64,000 bases of DNA, from the NCBI GenBank assembly GCA_963743285.1, contig CAVUPF010000002.1, positions 248,001-312,000 on the forward strand, written 5' to 3'. Positions 35,779 through 45,302 of this stretch are shown here, in pieces; position 1 is the first letter of the stretch, and each line of letters begins with the position of its first letter. A program made the position numbers and the translations under genes. The notes under the pieces are model-generated. The model saw nothing but the letters and a program-made list of their open reading frames with translations. It was not told the origin of the DNA and made no database searches. Source of the DNA: CAVUPF01 sp963743285. Lineage in GTDB: Bacteria; Actinomycetota; Thermoleophilia; Solirubrobacterales; 70-9.

Positions 35779-38700
35779 ATGCGCAACGCGGTGTGGCTCA
35801 GAAAAGCTCCAAAGCGAGACCATCTGGGTTGGGGTCGGTCAACTCACAGCTGGGCCCAGCACCGGTATCACCCTCGAGTCGTCGCGCGAGCCGGGGGCGT
35901 CGGCGCAGCTTCTTTTCGAAGGGAGACTCGCACGAACTGGCGGGCTGGGAGACCTGGGTGGATCGCGGCTTCGCGGCTCCGCACCCACTCAAGGCCGGGC
36001 CGAAGGGGCGCGGGCGCCTTCTTCGGCAGTCTCGGGGTGGCGCTCGCCGCACTGGCGTTCAGCGCAAGCCCGGCCTTCGCCGATCGAACGTATGACTCGC
36101 AAATAACGGGCCTCAGCAACCCGTATTCGATCGCAATCGACGGCAGCGACAATGTCTGGATCGACAACAATGGCAACTGCGGTTCGGTAAGCGAGTACAA
36201 CGCCTATCCGTCTCAGACCCAGATTGGAACACAGACCGGCGGTGGCCATTACGGGTGCAACATACTCAGCATTGCCGTCGGCGACGCGAGCCACGACCTC
36301 TATGTGGCCGACTCCGGTCCCGTAGACGTAAACGTCTTCGAAGGAGCGGGGAGCTTCGTCGAAACCTGGCACACCGTAAATAGTTGCGGATTGGATTGGG
36401 TCGCGGCTGATAACTCCGGAGGGCCCTCTAACGGCACCGTTTACATCGCGCGAAGTTGCGACTACGTGACCGCATTCACCGGTGCACACGTTCCGTCTGT
36501 GTTCTCCGCGGCGGAGCCATACATAAGCGGCAACGAGTTGACCGGTACGCCAGGTTCATCTAGCAGCTTTGGCGAACTCAAGGGCATCACCACCGATGCC
36601 GCCGGCAACATCTACGTCGTCGCCAAAGGCGGCTCCGTGGTGGACGAGTTCGATTCTAGCGGCACCTTCGTCCAAACCTTTGAAGGAACCGGGGTTCCCG
36701 GCGGCTTTAGCGGAAGCCTGGCCGGCCTGGCCGTCGACCCCACGAGCGGCAACGTGCTCATCGCCGACGCGGGTCACGACGTGGTCGACGAATTTGACTC
36801 GGGCGGCAACTATCTCGGTCAGATAACCGGTACCGGAGAAGCCGAGGAAACCCCCTTTGGCAATCTTACGGGCGGCATAGCGGTCAACTCGAGTGGCTAC
36901 GTCTACGTCGCCGACGGAAGCAATGGAGTCGTCGATATCTACACTCCTAACGCGATTCTACCCAAGGTCAAGTACGAACCGGTGACAAACCAGACCCAAA
37001 CTTCCGGAACGCTGAACGCGTCGGTCGATCTCAACGGTGGCCCGGAAGTCAAATCCTGCACGTTCCAGTACGGAACCAGCACGGGATACGGCTCAAGTGT
37101 TCCCTGCTCACCGCCGACTCCATATACCACTACCCCAATACCAATAAGCGCAGAACTGTCCGGACTAAAAACCGAGATAACCTATCACTATCGGGTGGTC
37201 CTCACCACTGCGAACGGTACTAAGAAGGGCCTCGACCAAACCTTCACTCCCCACGCCGTCGCTGGACTGACAACTGAACCTGCCGCCGATGTTGAACGTA
37301 ACAATGCCACGTTAACAGGGTCGTTTAACGGCAATGGTGAAGACACTCACTACTATTTTGAATGGGGTACTGAAGCCTCTTACGGCAACAAAACTCCAGT
37401 CGAAGACGCTGGCTCGGCTGCCACACCAACACCAGAGACGTTCGACCTCACCGGCCTCACAGTGGAGACTACTTATCACTATCGAATCGTCGCCTACAAC
37501 TCGGTAGGTACCTCCTACGGTTCCGATCAAACTTTCCAAACACTCGCTGCCGTTGAGAAACTTGAAACACAACCGGCGACCGAAGTTACGGCTACGTCAG
37601 CCGACCTCAACGCCAGCTACACCGGCGTTGGCGAAGACGTCCACTACTATTTTGAATGGGGCACCGAAGCGTCCTACGGAAACAAAACCAACGAAATAGA
37701 CGTTGGAAAAGTGTCGGGTTCTCAGACGCCAAGCTTCACGCTCACCCATCTCAAGCCCAACGCGGTCTACCACTACCGAATTGTGGCGAGCGATGGGGCG
37801 GGGACAACTCTGGGCGCAGATGTGAGTGTGCGAACCCTCGGTCGCTATCAGTTCTCAACGGACTTCGGTAGTGAAGGCTCTGGAGACGGACAGCTGCTGA
37901 ATCCCCGAGATGTTGCGGTTGATCGCGCTAACGGGAATATTTACGTCGCGGATACCGGTAATCATCGTGTTGTTGAGTTCAGCTCGTCAGGCGCATTTGT
38001 CGCGGCGTGGGGTTGGGGCGTTGCGAACGGCGAAGCCAAAAGTGAGGTGTGTACGACAAGTTGCGAGGCCGGCATCGCCGGCGTAGGCGCCGGCCAATTT
38101 ACTGCTCCCACCTTCATTGAAGTCGACAACTCGAGCAGCTCCTCCGCCGGTGATGTCTACGTTGCGGATACTAAAAACAGTTCGGTTCAAAAGTTCGGGC
38201 CAGAAGGCACTCTGATTACGAGCTGGGAAAATGGCGGTACAAAGGTCTATAACGAAGGAATCGCAGGGATTGCGGTGGGCTCAAACGGGAACCTCATCGT
38301 CCAGACTGGGTCTGGTACTGGGATCGCGCTGAACTCATTCGGCGAAATCGTAACGGGGCAGACGGGAATAGCCGTCGACCGCGAAACAAACGACCAGTAC
38401 AACGACACGGGGGAAGTAATCGAAGCGTACAACGCAGGCGGCGCGCCTTTCGACACATTCGGGATCGACGACCTGAAATCCGCGGCAGGTGTCGCTTTTG
38501 CTGATGCATCCAGTACGCTCTACGTAGCTAACAGCGGCGACAATAACGTTGCTGTCTTCACGCCGCTACCCGTGCCTCAGGTGACTACCGGGTCGGTAAC
38601 CGAACTGACGCCGACATCTGCGACCTTAACTGGGAACGTTGATCCCGCTGGAGCAGGCAACATTAGCGAATGTTACTTTGAATATGTCGACAAATCGGAG

Positions 38701-41187
38701 CTCGCCAATGCAGTCCAGTTCGTATCTGTTAGCGTTACCAACGCCATCCAGTTCATTACGCTCAATGGTGCACAGGGGGGGGAATTCGAGCTGACCTTTA
38801 ATTCCCAAACGACGTCGCCGATCACATTTAACGCGTCGCCTGCTGTAGTTGAAGCGGCCCTCAAGGGCCTCAGTGATGTCGGTGAAGGGAACGTCAGCGT
38901 CGGTGGGCAGGCGGGTGGCCCTTACAAAGTGGAATTTCGAGGTAAAGTTGCTGAAGGTACTGTTGCACAACTGACCGCGGAAGCAGCGCACCTTACCCCG
39001 GCTGGTGCCACGGCGACGGTCGAAACTCTTCGGGAACGTGGGGAATTCACGCTTACCTTCAATAAGCAGACGACGGGTCCCATGCGACTTGATGCCTATG
39101 CCTACGAAGTCGAAAATGCACTCGGGGCTCTCAGCAACGTCGGTGGGGGCAATGTCGGAGCGAGCGGGCCACAGGGAGGCCCGTATACGGTTGAATTCAA
39201 GGGAGCACTGGCGGACACGAGTGTGCCCGAACTGAGCGCCGAAATCCAGCCTGTGAAATTGCCGAGTGAAAGGATCACGTTGACGCCGTCAATGGCCAAC
39301 GTGACGCTGGAAACTATTGGAGCAGGCTACGGTTGGGGTTCGGCATCCTTTGCGCCCTGCACTCCGGCGGTTCCGATCTCGACGCCAACCAACGTGACCG
39401 CGGCGCTGGCGGGGCTCACACCTGGACAGATCTACGAATACCGGCTTGTGGCCACACGAGCTGATGGCAAAGGACTTCCTAGTTACGGGCGTTACATGAA
39501 CTTCACCTCGAGTTCCACCCTGAAGCCGGAAATCAGCGGGTCATCAGCCTCGGAAGTCACGCCTACAACTGCGGAAGTGAGCGGCGTGATCAATGCGAAC
39601 CTGTCGCCGACTACATATCGCGTCATATTTGGTCCGAACACCAAATATGGCGGAAAGACGCTAGCGAGCGGGCCCGCGGCCGCGCACGCTGTCGAGTACG
39701 GCGCGTCCGGTAACGAAATTGCGGAATTCGCGCGAGGGCAGATTGGCACCGCCGAAGGAGTGGCTTACAGCGCTCGCGGAGGTGGCACTGTGTACGTAGC
39801 CGATGACGACGCCGACAAAGTCCGCGTCTATGAAGAACAGAGCGGAGAAGCGGGCGGCGCGCGTTTCGAGCAGGTCTCGTCTTTTGGTACCGAAGGCTCG
39901 ACGACGGGTAAGTTCCGGGGGCCGCGTCAAATTGCCGTTGAAGCTGCGAGCGGCGATGTACTCGTGACGGATACCGGGAACAGGCGAATCCAGAAATTTG
40001 AACCGCAACAGAATGGTGGTTTTGAACTTCTTGGCGAACTTTCGGGGACCGGATCTCATGAAGCTTTTGTAGAAACAAATCAGGATCCAGTTGGCGTAGC
40101 CGTTGACAACTCGACCGACGCATCTAAAGGCGACGTATACGTTGCGCTCAAGAACACTGAACTGCGCCGTGCGGTAGTGGATAAGTTCAGGCCCAAGCCG
40201 ACTGAACCGAAGGAATACGAATATGTGTGCCAGATAACAGGTCCGGACGGTGGCTGCAAGGACAGTCCCGCAAAAGAAGGAGGTTCGAACACCCCGTTCC
40301 GCAAGGTGGGAGCAATTGCCACAGACGAAAGCGGAAACCTCTACATCGCGGCTGAAAACAAGGTGTACGAGTTCTCGGAAAGCGGCGCCGACGTGGCGGA
40401 ACTGGGCGAACTTAGCTCGCCGACCACTGGAGTGGCGGTCGCCGGCAGCGACGTTTACGTGACTAGCGGAAGGGATCTGGTAGAGCTCGTGACCAATGTC
40501 GCGAGCCATACCGTGGAACACGAAAACCTGATCGACAGTGAAGGAGCGGCTGCTGTCACCACAGCGCAAGGGGGGAACGTATATGTGATCGATCAAGAAT
40601 TACTCGGAGAAGACGCTCGCGGGCACAAGGTCATCAGTGAAATCAGCGGGCTGAAACCCGGCACGGCTTACCACTTCCGGATCGTTGCGACCAACGCAAA
40701 TGGTTCTACGGTTGGTCCAGATGAGACATTTAACACAACCAATGTCCCACTGATCGGAGAAACGTCGGTCTCGCAGGTCGGCGAGACAACGGCAACATTT
40801 GGTGCCATCATCTTGCCAGGATTTAGTTCCACCACTTATCGTTTCGAATACGGTTTAACGGCGGCGTACGGCGCGAGTACACCACAAAGTGCTTCAATCG
40901 GGCAAGATAACTCCAATCATCCAGTCAGCGTCGAAATCGGCGGTCTGAGGCCGGAATCCACCTACCATTTCCGAGTCGTGGCCACAAACGTCATTGGCAC
41001 GACGGACGGCCCAGATCAGACCTTCAATACGGCTGCACCTGCGCACAGCGCCGAACACACGGTGCCCGTGATTGAAACCACAACCCGGAAGCCTTGCAAG
41101 AAGGGTCAGTTAAGGAAACACGGCAAATGTGTCAAGAAACCGCACCGCAAGGCCCGCAAACACCGTCGTAAGATGAGGCAGCCATGA
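35779..41187 (+). CDS. Giant exported protein with NHL repeats, FN3-like domains and nested insertions
   Basis: About 1802 residues from ATG 35779; the start is uncertain. The signal-like hydrophobic core lies only at residues 81-101 (FFGSLGVALAALAFSASPAFA), after an Arg-rich lead. The order after it is: NHL propeller (98-390); three FN3-like units (394-690, pattern FEWGTEASYG then TYHYRIVA); NHL (691-932); an FN3-like unit split by two tandem ~87-residue repeats (933-1240); an FN3-like unit split by a second NHL propeller (1248-1654); a last FN3-like unit; and a basic tail with KHGKCVKK. NHL and FN3 domains bind proteins or sugars, so a surface adhesin or scaffold is likely but unproven. The stop overlaps the next ATG (ATGA). 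Confidence 0.8.
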   Translation: MRNAVWLRKAPKRDHLGWGRSTHSWAQHRYHPRVVARAGGVGAASFRRETRTNWRAGRPGWIAASRLRTHSRPGRRGAGAFFGSLGVALAALAFSASPAFADRTYDSQITGLSNPYSIAIDGSDNVWIDNNGNCGSVSEYNAYPSQTQIGTQTGGGHYGCNILSIAVGDASHDLYVADSGPVDVNVFEGAGSFVETWHTVNSCGLDWVAADNSGGPSNGTVYIARSCDYVTAFTGAHVPSVFSAAEPYISGNELTGTPGSSSSFGELKGITTDAAGNIYVVAKGGSVVDEFDSSGTFVQTFEGTGVPGGFSGSLAGLAVDPTSGNVLIADAGHDVVDEFDSGGNYLGQITGTGEAEETPFGNLTGGIAVNSSGYVYVADGSNGVVDIYTPNAILPKVKYEPVTNQTQTSGTLNASVDLNGGPEVKSCTFQYGTSTGYGSSVPCSPPTPYTTTPIPISAELSGLKTEITYHYRVVLTTANGTKKGLDQTFTPHAVAGLTTEPAADVERNNATLTGSFNGNGEDTHYYFEWGTEASYGNKTPVEDAGSAATPTPETFDLTGLTVETTYHYRIVAYNSVGTSYGSDQTFQTLAAVEKLETQPATEVTATSADLNASYTGVGEDVHYYFEWGTEASYGNKTNEIDVGKVSGSQTPSFTLTHLKPNAVYHYRIVASDGAGTTLGADVSVRTLGRYQFSTDFGSEGSGDGQLLNPRDVAVDRANGNIYVADTGNHRVVEFSSSGAFVAAWGWGVANGEAKSEVCTTSCEAGIAGVGAGQFTAPTFIEVDNSSSSSAGDVYVADTKNSSVQKFGPEGTLITSWENGGTKVYNEGIAGIAVGSNGNLIVQTGSGTGIALNSFGEIVTGQTGIAVDRETNDQYNDTGEVIEAYNAGGAPFDTFGIDDLKSAAGVAFADASSTLYVANSGDNNVAVFTPLPVPQVTTGSVTELTPTSATLTGNVDPAGAGNISECYFEYVDKSELANAVQFVSVSVTNAIQFITLNGAQGGEFELTFNSQTTSPITFNASPAVVEAALKGLSDVGEGNVSVGGQAGGPYKVEFRGKVAEGTVAQLTAEAAHLTPAGATATVETLRERGEFTLTFNKQTTGPMRLDAYAYEVENALGALSNVGGGNVGASGPQGGPYTVEFKGALADTSVPELSAEIQPVKLPSERITLTPSMANVTLETIGAGYGWGSASFAPCTPAVPISTPTNVTAALAGLTPGQIYEYRLVATRADGKGLPSYGRYMNFTSSSTLKPEISGSSASEVTPTTAEVSGVINANLSPTTYRVIFGPNTKYGGKTLASGPAAAHAVEYGASGNEIAEFARGQIGTAEGVAYSARGGGTVYVADDDADKVRVYEEQSGEAGGARFEQVSSFGTEGSTTGKFRGPRQIAVEAASGDVLVTDTGNRRIQKFEPQQNGGFELLGELSGTGSHEAFVETNQDPVGVAVDNSTDASKGDVYVALKNTELRRAVVDKFRPKPTEPKEYEYVCQITGPDGGCKDSPAKEGGSNTPFRKVGAIATDESGNLYIAAENKVYEFSESGADVAELGELSSPTTGVAVAGSDVYVTSGRDLVELVTNVASHTVEHENLIDSEGAAAVTTAQGGNVYVIDQELLGEDARGHKVISEISGLKPGTAYHFRIVATNANGSTVGPDETFNTTNVPLIGETSVSQVGETTATFGAIILPGFSSTTYRFEYGLTAAYGASTPQSASIGQDNSNHPVSVEIGGLRPESTYHFRVVATNVIGTTDGPDQTFNTAAPAHSAEHTVPVIETTTRKPCKKGQLRKHGKCVKKPHRKARKHRRKMRQP
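37261..37848 (+). repeat. Tandem pair of near-identical FN3-like units
   Basis: Two copies of 294 bases (98 residues) follow each other. Both encode HYYFEWGTEASYGNKT, and the DNA around this motif is also nearly the same (CACTACTATTTTGAATGGGG in each). The two copies are therefore a recent duplication inside the gene. Confidence 0.7.
38782..39303 (+). repeat. Two tandem 87-residue repeats inserted into an FN3-like domain
   Basis: Both copies begin GEF-x-LTFN-x-QTT and contain a VG-x-GNV-x then GGPY-x-VEF motif. The GAATTC at 38782 and at 39043 mark the 261-base period. The block sits between the FEYV strand and the YGWGSASF strand of a single FN3-like unit. Confidence 0.65.
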
Positions 41188-44100
41188 CGGGATCGCGGTG
41201 TGCTAGCCGGCTATTTGATCGATCTCGCCGGCGCTTCACGGTGGCCGCGTGGACTGTGGCTGTCGTGGCCATGTCCGGCCTCGCTAGCGCAGCCTCATCG
41301 TCGGCCAATGTAAGCCATGCTTACAGTGGGAATTTTGGCGGCGAAACATCCAGTGTCGTAAACCCGTACCCGCTTGCCGGACCGAGCGACGTCGCAATCG
41401 ATCAGGAAAGCCACGACGTCTACGTGACCGACCCAGGACACCATCGGGTCGAGAAATTCGACGCCGCTGGACATTTTCTTCTGATGTTCGGTGACGACGT
41501 CAACGAAACAACGACCGGCGATGTCTGCACAGCGATATCGGGGAACCAGTGCAAAGAAGGGACATCGACTACGGCCGCTGGCGGCTTCGAAGATCCTACT
41601 TCCCTTGCCGTCGACAACTATCCCGGTGGGGAAGGCGATGTCTACGTGGGTGATGCCTCCGATGGGCTCGTCCAGAAGTTCAACTCGTCCGGTGAACTGA
41701 TTCATACGTGGGGAACGAGCGGTCAGAAGGACGGTGCCGATGCCACCAACCTCCCGATATTCGGATCCGTATACGGCGTTGCCGTTGGGGGTGGCTGTGC
41801 TACGCCGGAAAAAAATAAAAACGGAACCTGTTCGCCGAACGCAAGCCTCTACGTTGACGGCGGACATTACGCCGACGTCTGGGAGTACACCCAAAGTGGT
41901 ACTTACATTAAGTGGAATTACATTGGTTTGGACAGCTTTCTCAAGGTTGACTCGATGGGAGACATTTATGCGATCAGCGGACCGGTCGAGGAGGCGATAC
42001 CGGTTCCGGGAGAATATCAGGATACGAACCCCTATCAGGTCACGACCGAAACATCGACAACCGGCTTTGATCTCGACTTTGCCGCCAAGGAACTGTACCA
42101 GGACACCGGGACACAGATCGACCATTACGGTAGCTCGTGTAATCCTCCAGTTACTGGCACGTGCGCGCCACTTGATTCCTTCGGGGCAAAAGCGGAGGAA
42201 CTTGTGGGGCCAATGGGCGTGGGGGTAGACGAAGCAACCCACGCTGTGTACGTTGCGAACTCAATGGGTAATACCGTTTCGATGTTCTCGGATATCCGGC
42301 CAACCGTCACCACCGGGCCGCCGAAAGAAGCAACTGAAACCGAAGTTACTTTAACGGGTACCATCAATCCAAATGAACATGGCGATATCACACAGTGTCG
42401 GTTCGAATACGGGTTCTCGCAATCCTACGACCATTCGGTTGAATGCTCGCCCAAAATTCCGCCTAGTTACTCCGGGCCGACTGAAGTTACGGCACGGATC
42501 ACAGGACTTTCGCCAGGGACCAAAGATCACTACCGTCTGGTGGCGACGAACAGCGGCGAATCCACAGCCGAAGGAGCCGACGAACTCTTTTATACGACCC
42601 AGCCGCCAGCCATCGATGGGATCGCTACCGAAAACCTGACCGCGACGAGCGCGGAACTCAAAGCCGCGGTTAATCCGAACGGACTCGAAACCAAATATCG
42701 GTTCGAATATGGTCCGACGGCTAACTACGGCTCGGCGGAGCCCGTTCCCGATGGTGTCATCGCCGCCGGAAACGCGGACCAGACGGTCCGCTTCAATCTC
42801 ACGAACCTGGTTCCTCACGTCGTATATCACTATCGTCTGGTCGCAGAAAATTCTGACGGTTCGACGGAATCAGGTGACCAGACGTTTAATTTCTTTCCTC
42901 CCGGTTGCCCAAACGAAAACGTGCGTCAGCAGACTCAGGCAAACTACCTACCGGACTGCCGCGCCTATGAGCTTGTGTCGCCGGAAAACGCGGGCGGTAC
43001 GCAGCTCGCGCCAGATGGCCCAAACACGGGCTATGCAACGAACCCATCGCGGTTCTCGTTCACCGGTGTGTTCTCAACAATTCCTGGATCTGGCGGCCAA
43101 CCGATCGACGGCGCGGGCGATCTTTACGTCTCGACGCGGACTGATACGGGGTGGGTGACGAAATACGTCGGGTGGCCAAGTAGCGAGGCGGCCGTCGACG
43201 GTGGGCCGGCACTCGGTCCGCCGGGTTCAATTCCATATCAGATATGTAGGGAACCGTACAGTGAGAGCTGCTACCGATCTCCGTCGGCCCTCGGAGCTGC
43301 TTCAGGGTTCGGTTCAAAAAGCCAGAACGGTGTGTTCACGGATCCCAACATGGACAGGTTCCTTTCATTCAACGATGGGAACCAAAGCATCGAGAGCATC
43401 TTTGGCTCGGACTTCCAAAATAGGACAGTCATCTCGTCGGATGCGCCCTACGTCGTCTCGGCCGAAGGGACCATACTGGATCGTTGGCCGACAAATCTGA
43501 ATGTCGTGCCGAGCGGTTCGTATCCGCCCGGTAGTCATATCGCCCATTCCGGAAAGGAATACGTCGAAGCAGGCGAAGAAGAAGTGAAAGTCGCTCCAGG
43601 GGGTACCCACTCTCTCGACTGCCCATACGTTGCTGAAGGCAACCGGGAGACTGCCGATGACTGCTCGGGCGACGTCACCTCGTCCGCTGACCTGAGCCAT
43701 TTCGTTTTTGCAAGCGAGTGGAACGAATTTGCGCCCGGCGGCCTCCTCACGGCGCCAGGTTCTGTTTACGACAACAACACGGGAGCGCAAACGGTCACCG
43801 TTGCCTCAAAAACACCGTCAGGAGGAGATATTCCGGGCGAACCGACGGACCTGGCTGGAGATCCCCTTCAGATCCCGAACGTTTCTAGCAACGGATCCCA
43901 CATTCTGATGGCAGCTGGCGGAACGGGACCCTGTGGCCACGCGACATGTGAAACCCCGCCCTGTGGTGGTGACTACAGCATGGTGCGTCGCTGTATCATG
44001 CAGCCCAGCCACCTGTACATGCGGGTCGATGAAGCCACCACGTATGACGTCTCGCAGGGACATGACGTGATCTACGTAGGAGCGACGGCAAGTGGTTCCA

Positions 44101-45302
44101 AGGTGTATTTCACGTCAGAAGAACATCTGACTGGAGAAGATGCCGAACACGTCGGCGCGTCCCTATATATGTGGTCGGAACAGGGCGAACAAGAAGGTGA
44201 TCCGCTGACCCTCATTTCCAAGGGCGACAATGAAGGCAAACCTGGCGAACCAGGAAACACGGGCGATTGCAGCGCCGAATTCAACGAACGGTTTACGTCC
44301 AAATGTGGCATAACCACCCCCAGTCAGCTTTTCCTATGTGAAATTCAGGAAGTGGGTGGTAACTGCTTGTCCGACAACTTCGTTGCGGCCGAAAACGGCG
44401 ACGTCTATTTTTCATCGCCGGAGCAGCTCGATGGCTCTCGCGGGATACCCAATCAGCAAAATCTCTACGTGTACCACGACGGCCATGTCCAATATGTGAC
44501 GACACTCGCGGGAAGCCCATTCTGTTTTGAAACCTACAGCTCGCATATGTGCACCCGCCTCGAGAGAATCCAGGTCTCTCCGACTGATGGCCACATGGCA
44601 TTCATAACGAACGCTCAGATCACTGAGTACAACAATAATGGCTACCAAGAGATGTATACCTACGAACCGTCAACCCGCAAGTTGGTGTGCGTGTCCTGCA
44701 TACCAAGCGGGGAACCACCCACATCCAACGTGGAGGCGAGCCAGGACGGGCTGTTCATGACAAACGACGGGCGGACGTTCTTTAGTACGGAAGACGCTCT
44801 CGTGCATTCGGACACCAATAAGGGTGAGGACGTTTACGAGTATGTGAATGGACACGCTCAGTTGATCACCCTTGGAACTGGCGAAACTAGCTCGCCAAAG
44901 GGCGCCGGCCTCGGAGGCTTCACCGGTTCACCAGGGCTAATCGGCGTTAGCGCCAACGGCAACGATGTGTATTTCTCTACGTTCGCTACGCTGGTTCCCC
45001 AAGACCACAATGGCCTCTTCCTCAAGTTCTACGACGCCCGGACGGACGGCGGATTCCCACAACCGCCGACCGGGCAGCCGTGCGAAGCTGCCGAAGAGTG
45101 TCACGGCGCGAGCAGTGAGCTACCGCCTCCGCTCGAAAATGGTACAAGCGCGGCGCTCGGCACGGGCGGAAACACGAGTTCGACAGCGGACCTGCCGCCA
45201 ACGCGCAGACGTGTTCGGCGCCATCGGCCACGACTTCACCGCCGCCATCACCGAAGCGCTCACGATCGGCCCGGCCGTAGACCACGCGGAGGGCAGGGAT
45301 GA
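41184..45302 (+). CDS. Giant exported protein with NHL repeats, two FN3-like domains and a CRAYELVS propeller module
   Basis: 1372 residues from an ATG overlapping the previous stop. The signal peptide is at about 16-37 (FTVAAWTVAVVAMSGLASA). NHL repeats cover about 45-370 (DVAIDQESHDVYVTDPGHHR). Two FN3-like units follow (373-569). Then comes a module starting CPNENVRQQT and DCRAYELVSPENAGG (573 onward) with WD40-like blades (GSKVYFTSEEHLTGED, DVYEYVNGHAQLITLG). It ends KFYDARTDGGF with a CHGASSELPPP motif. The tail is Arg/His-rich. The same module ends the protein at 48208. The function is unknown; the build suggests a large cell-surface or secreted binding protein. It overlaps the next gene by ATGA. 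Confidence 0.8.
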   Translation: MTGSRCASRLFDRSRRRFTVAAWTVAVVAMSGLASAASSSANVSHAYSGNFGGETSSVVNPYPLAGPSDVAIDQESHDVYVTDPGHHRVEKFDAAGHFLLMFGDDVNETTTGDVCTAISGNQCKEGTSTTAAGGFEDPTSLAVDNYPGGEGDVYVGDASDGLVQKFNSSGELIHTWGTSGQKDGADATNLPIFGSVYGVAVGGGCATPEKNKNGTCSPNASLYVDGGHYADVWEYTQSGTYIKWNYIGLDSFLKVDSMGDIYAISGPVEEAIPVPGEYQDTNPYQVTTETSTTGFDLDFAAKELYQDTGTQIDHYGSSCNPPVTGTCAPLDSFGAKAEELVGPMGVGVDEATHAVYVANSMGNTVSMFSDIRPTVTTGPPKEATETEVTLTGTINPNEHGDITQCRFEYGFSQSYDHSVECSPKIPPSYSGPTEVTARITGLSPGTKDHYRLVATNSGESTAEGADELFYTTQPPAIDGIATENLTATSAELKAAVNPNGLETKYRFEYGPTANYGSAEPVPDGVIAAGNADQTVRFNLTNLVPHVVYHYRLVAENSDGSTESGDQTFNFFPPGCPNENVRQQTQANYLPDCRAYELVSPENAGGTQLAPDGPNTGYATNPSRFSFTGVFSTIPGSGGQPIDGAGDLYVSTRTDTGWVTKYVGWPSSEAAVDGGPALGPPGSIPYQICREPYSESCYRSPSALGAASGFGSKSQNGVFTDPNMDRFLSFNDGNQSIESIFGSDFQNRTVISSDAPYVVSAEGTILDRWPTNLNVVPSGSYPPGSHIAHSGKEYVEAGEEEVKVAPGGTHSLDCPYVAEGNRETADDCSGDVTSSADLSHFVFASEWNEFAPGGLLTAPGSVYDNNTGAQTVTVASKTPSGGDIPGEPTDLAGDPLQIPNVSSNGSHILMAAGGTGPCGHATCETPPCGGDYSMVRRCIMQPSHLYMRVDEATTYDVSQGHDVIYVGATASGSKVYFTSEEHLTGEDAEHVGASLYMWSEQGEQEGDPLTLISKGDNEGKPGEPGNTGDCSAEFNERFTSKCGITTPSQLFLCEIQEVGGNCLSDNFVAAENGDVYFSSPEQLDGSRGIPNQQNLYVYHDGHVQYVTTLAGSPFCFETYSSHMCTRLERIQVSPTDGHMAFITNAQITEYNNNGYQEMYTYEPSTRKLVCVSCIPSGEPPTSNVEASQDGLFMTNDGRTFFSTEDALVHSDTNKGEDVYEYVNGHAQLITLGTGETSSPKGAGLGGFTGSPGLIGVSANGNDVYFSTFATLVPQDHNGLFLKFYDARTDGGFPQPPTGQPCEAAEECHGASSELPPPLENGTSAALGTGGNTSSTADLPPTRRRVRRHRPRLHRRHHRSAHDRPGRRPRGGQG

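Noticed and set aside
37261..39303. CRISPR-like or satellite tandem repeats in the giant genes
   Set aside because: The period is 261-294 bases, the repeats keep frame, and they correspond to protein domains. There are no spacers.
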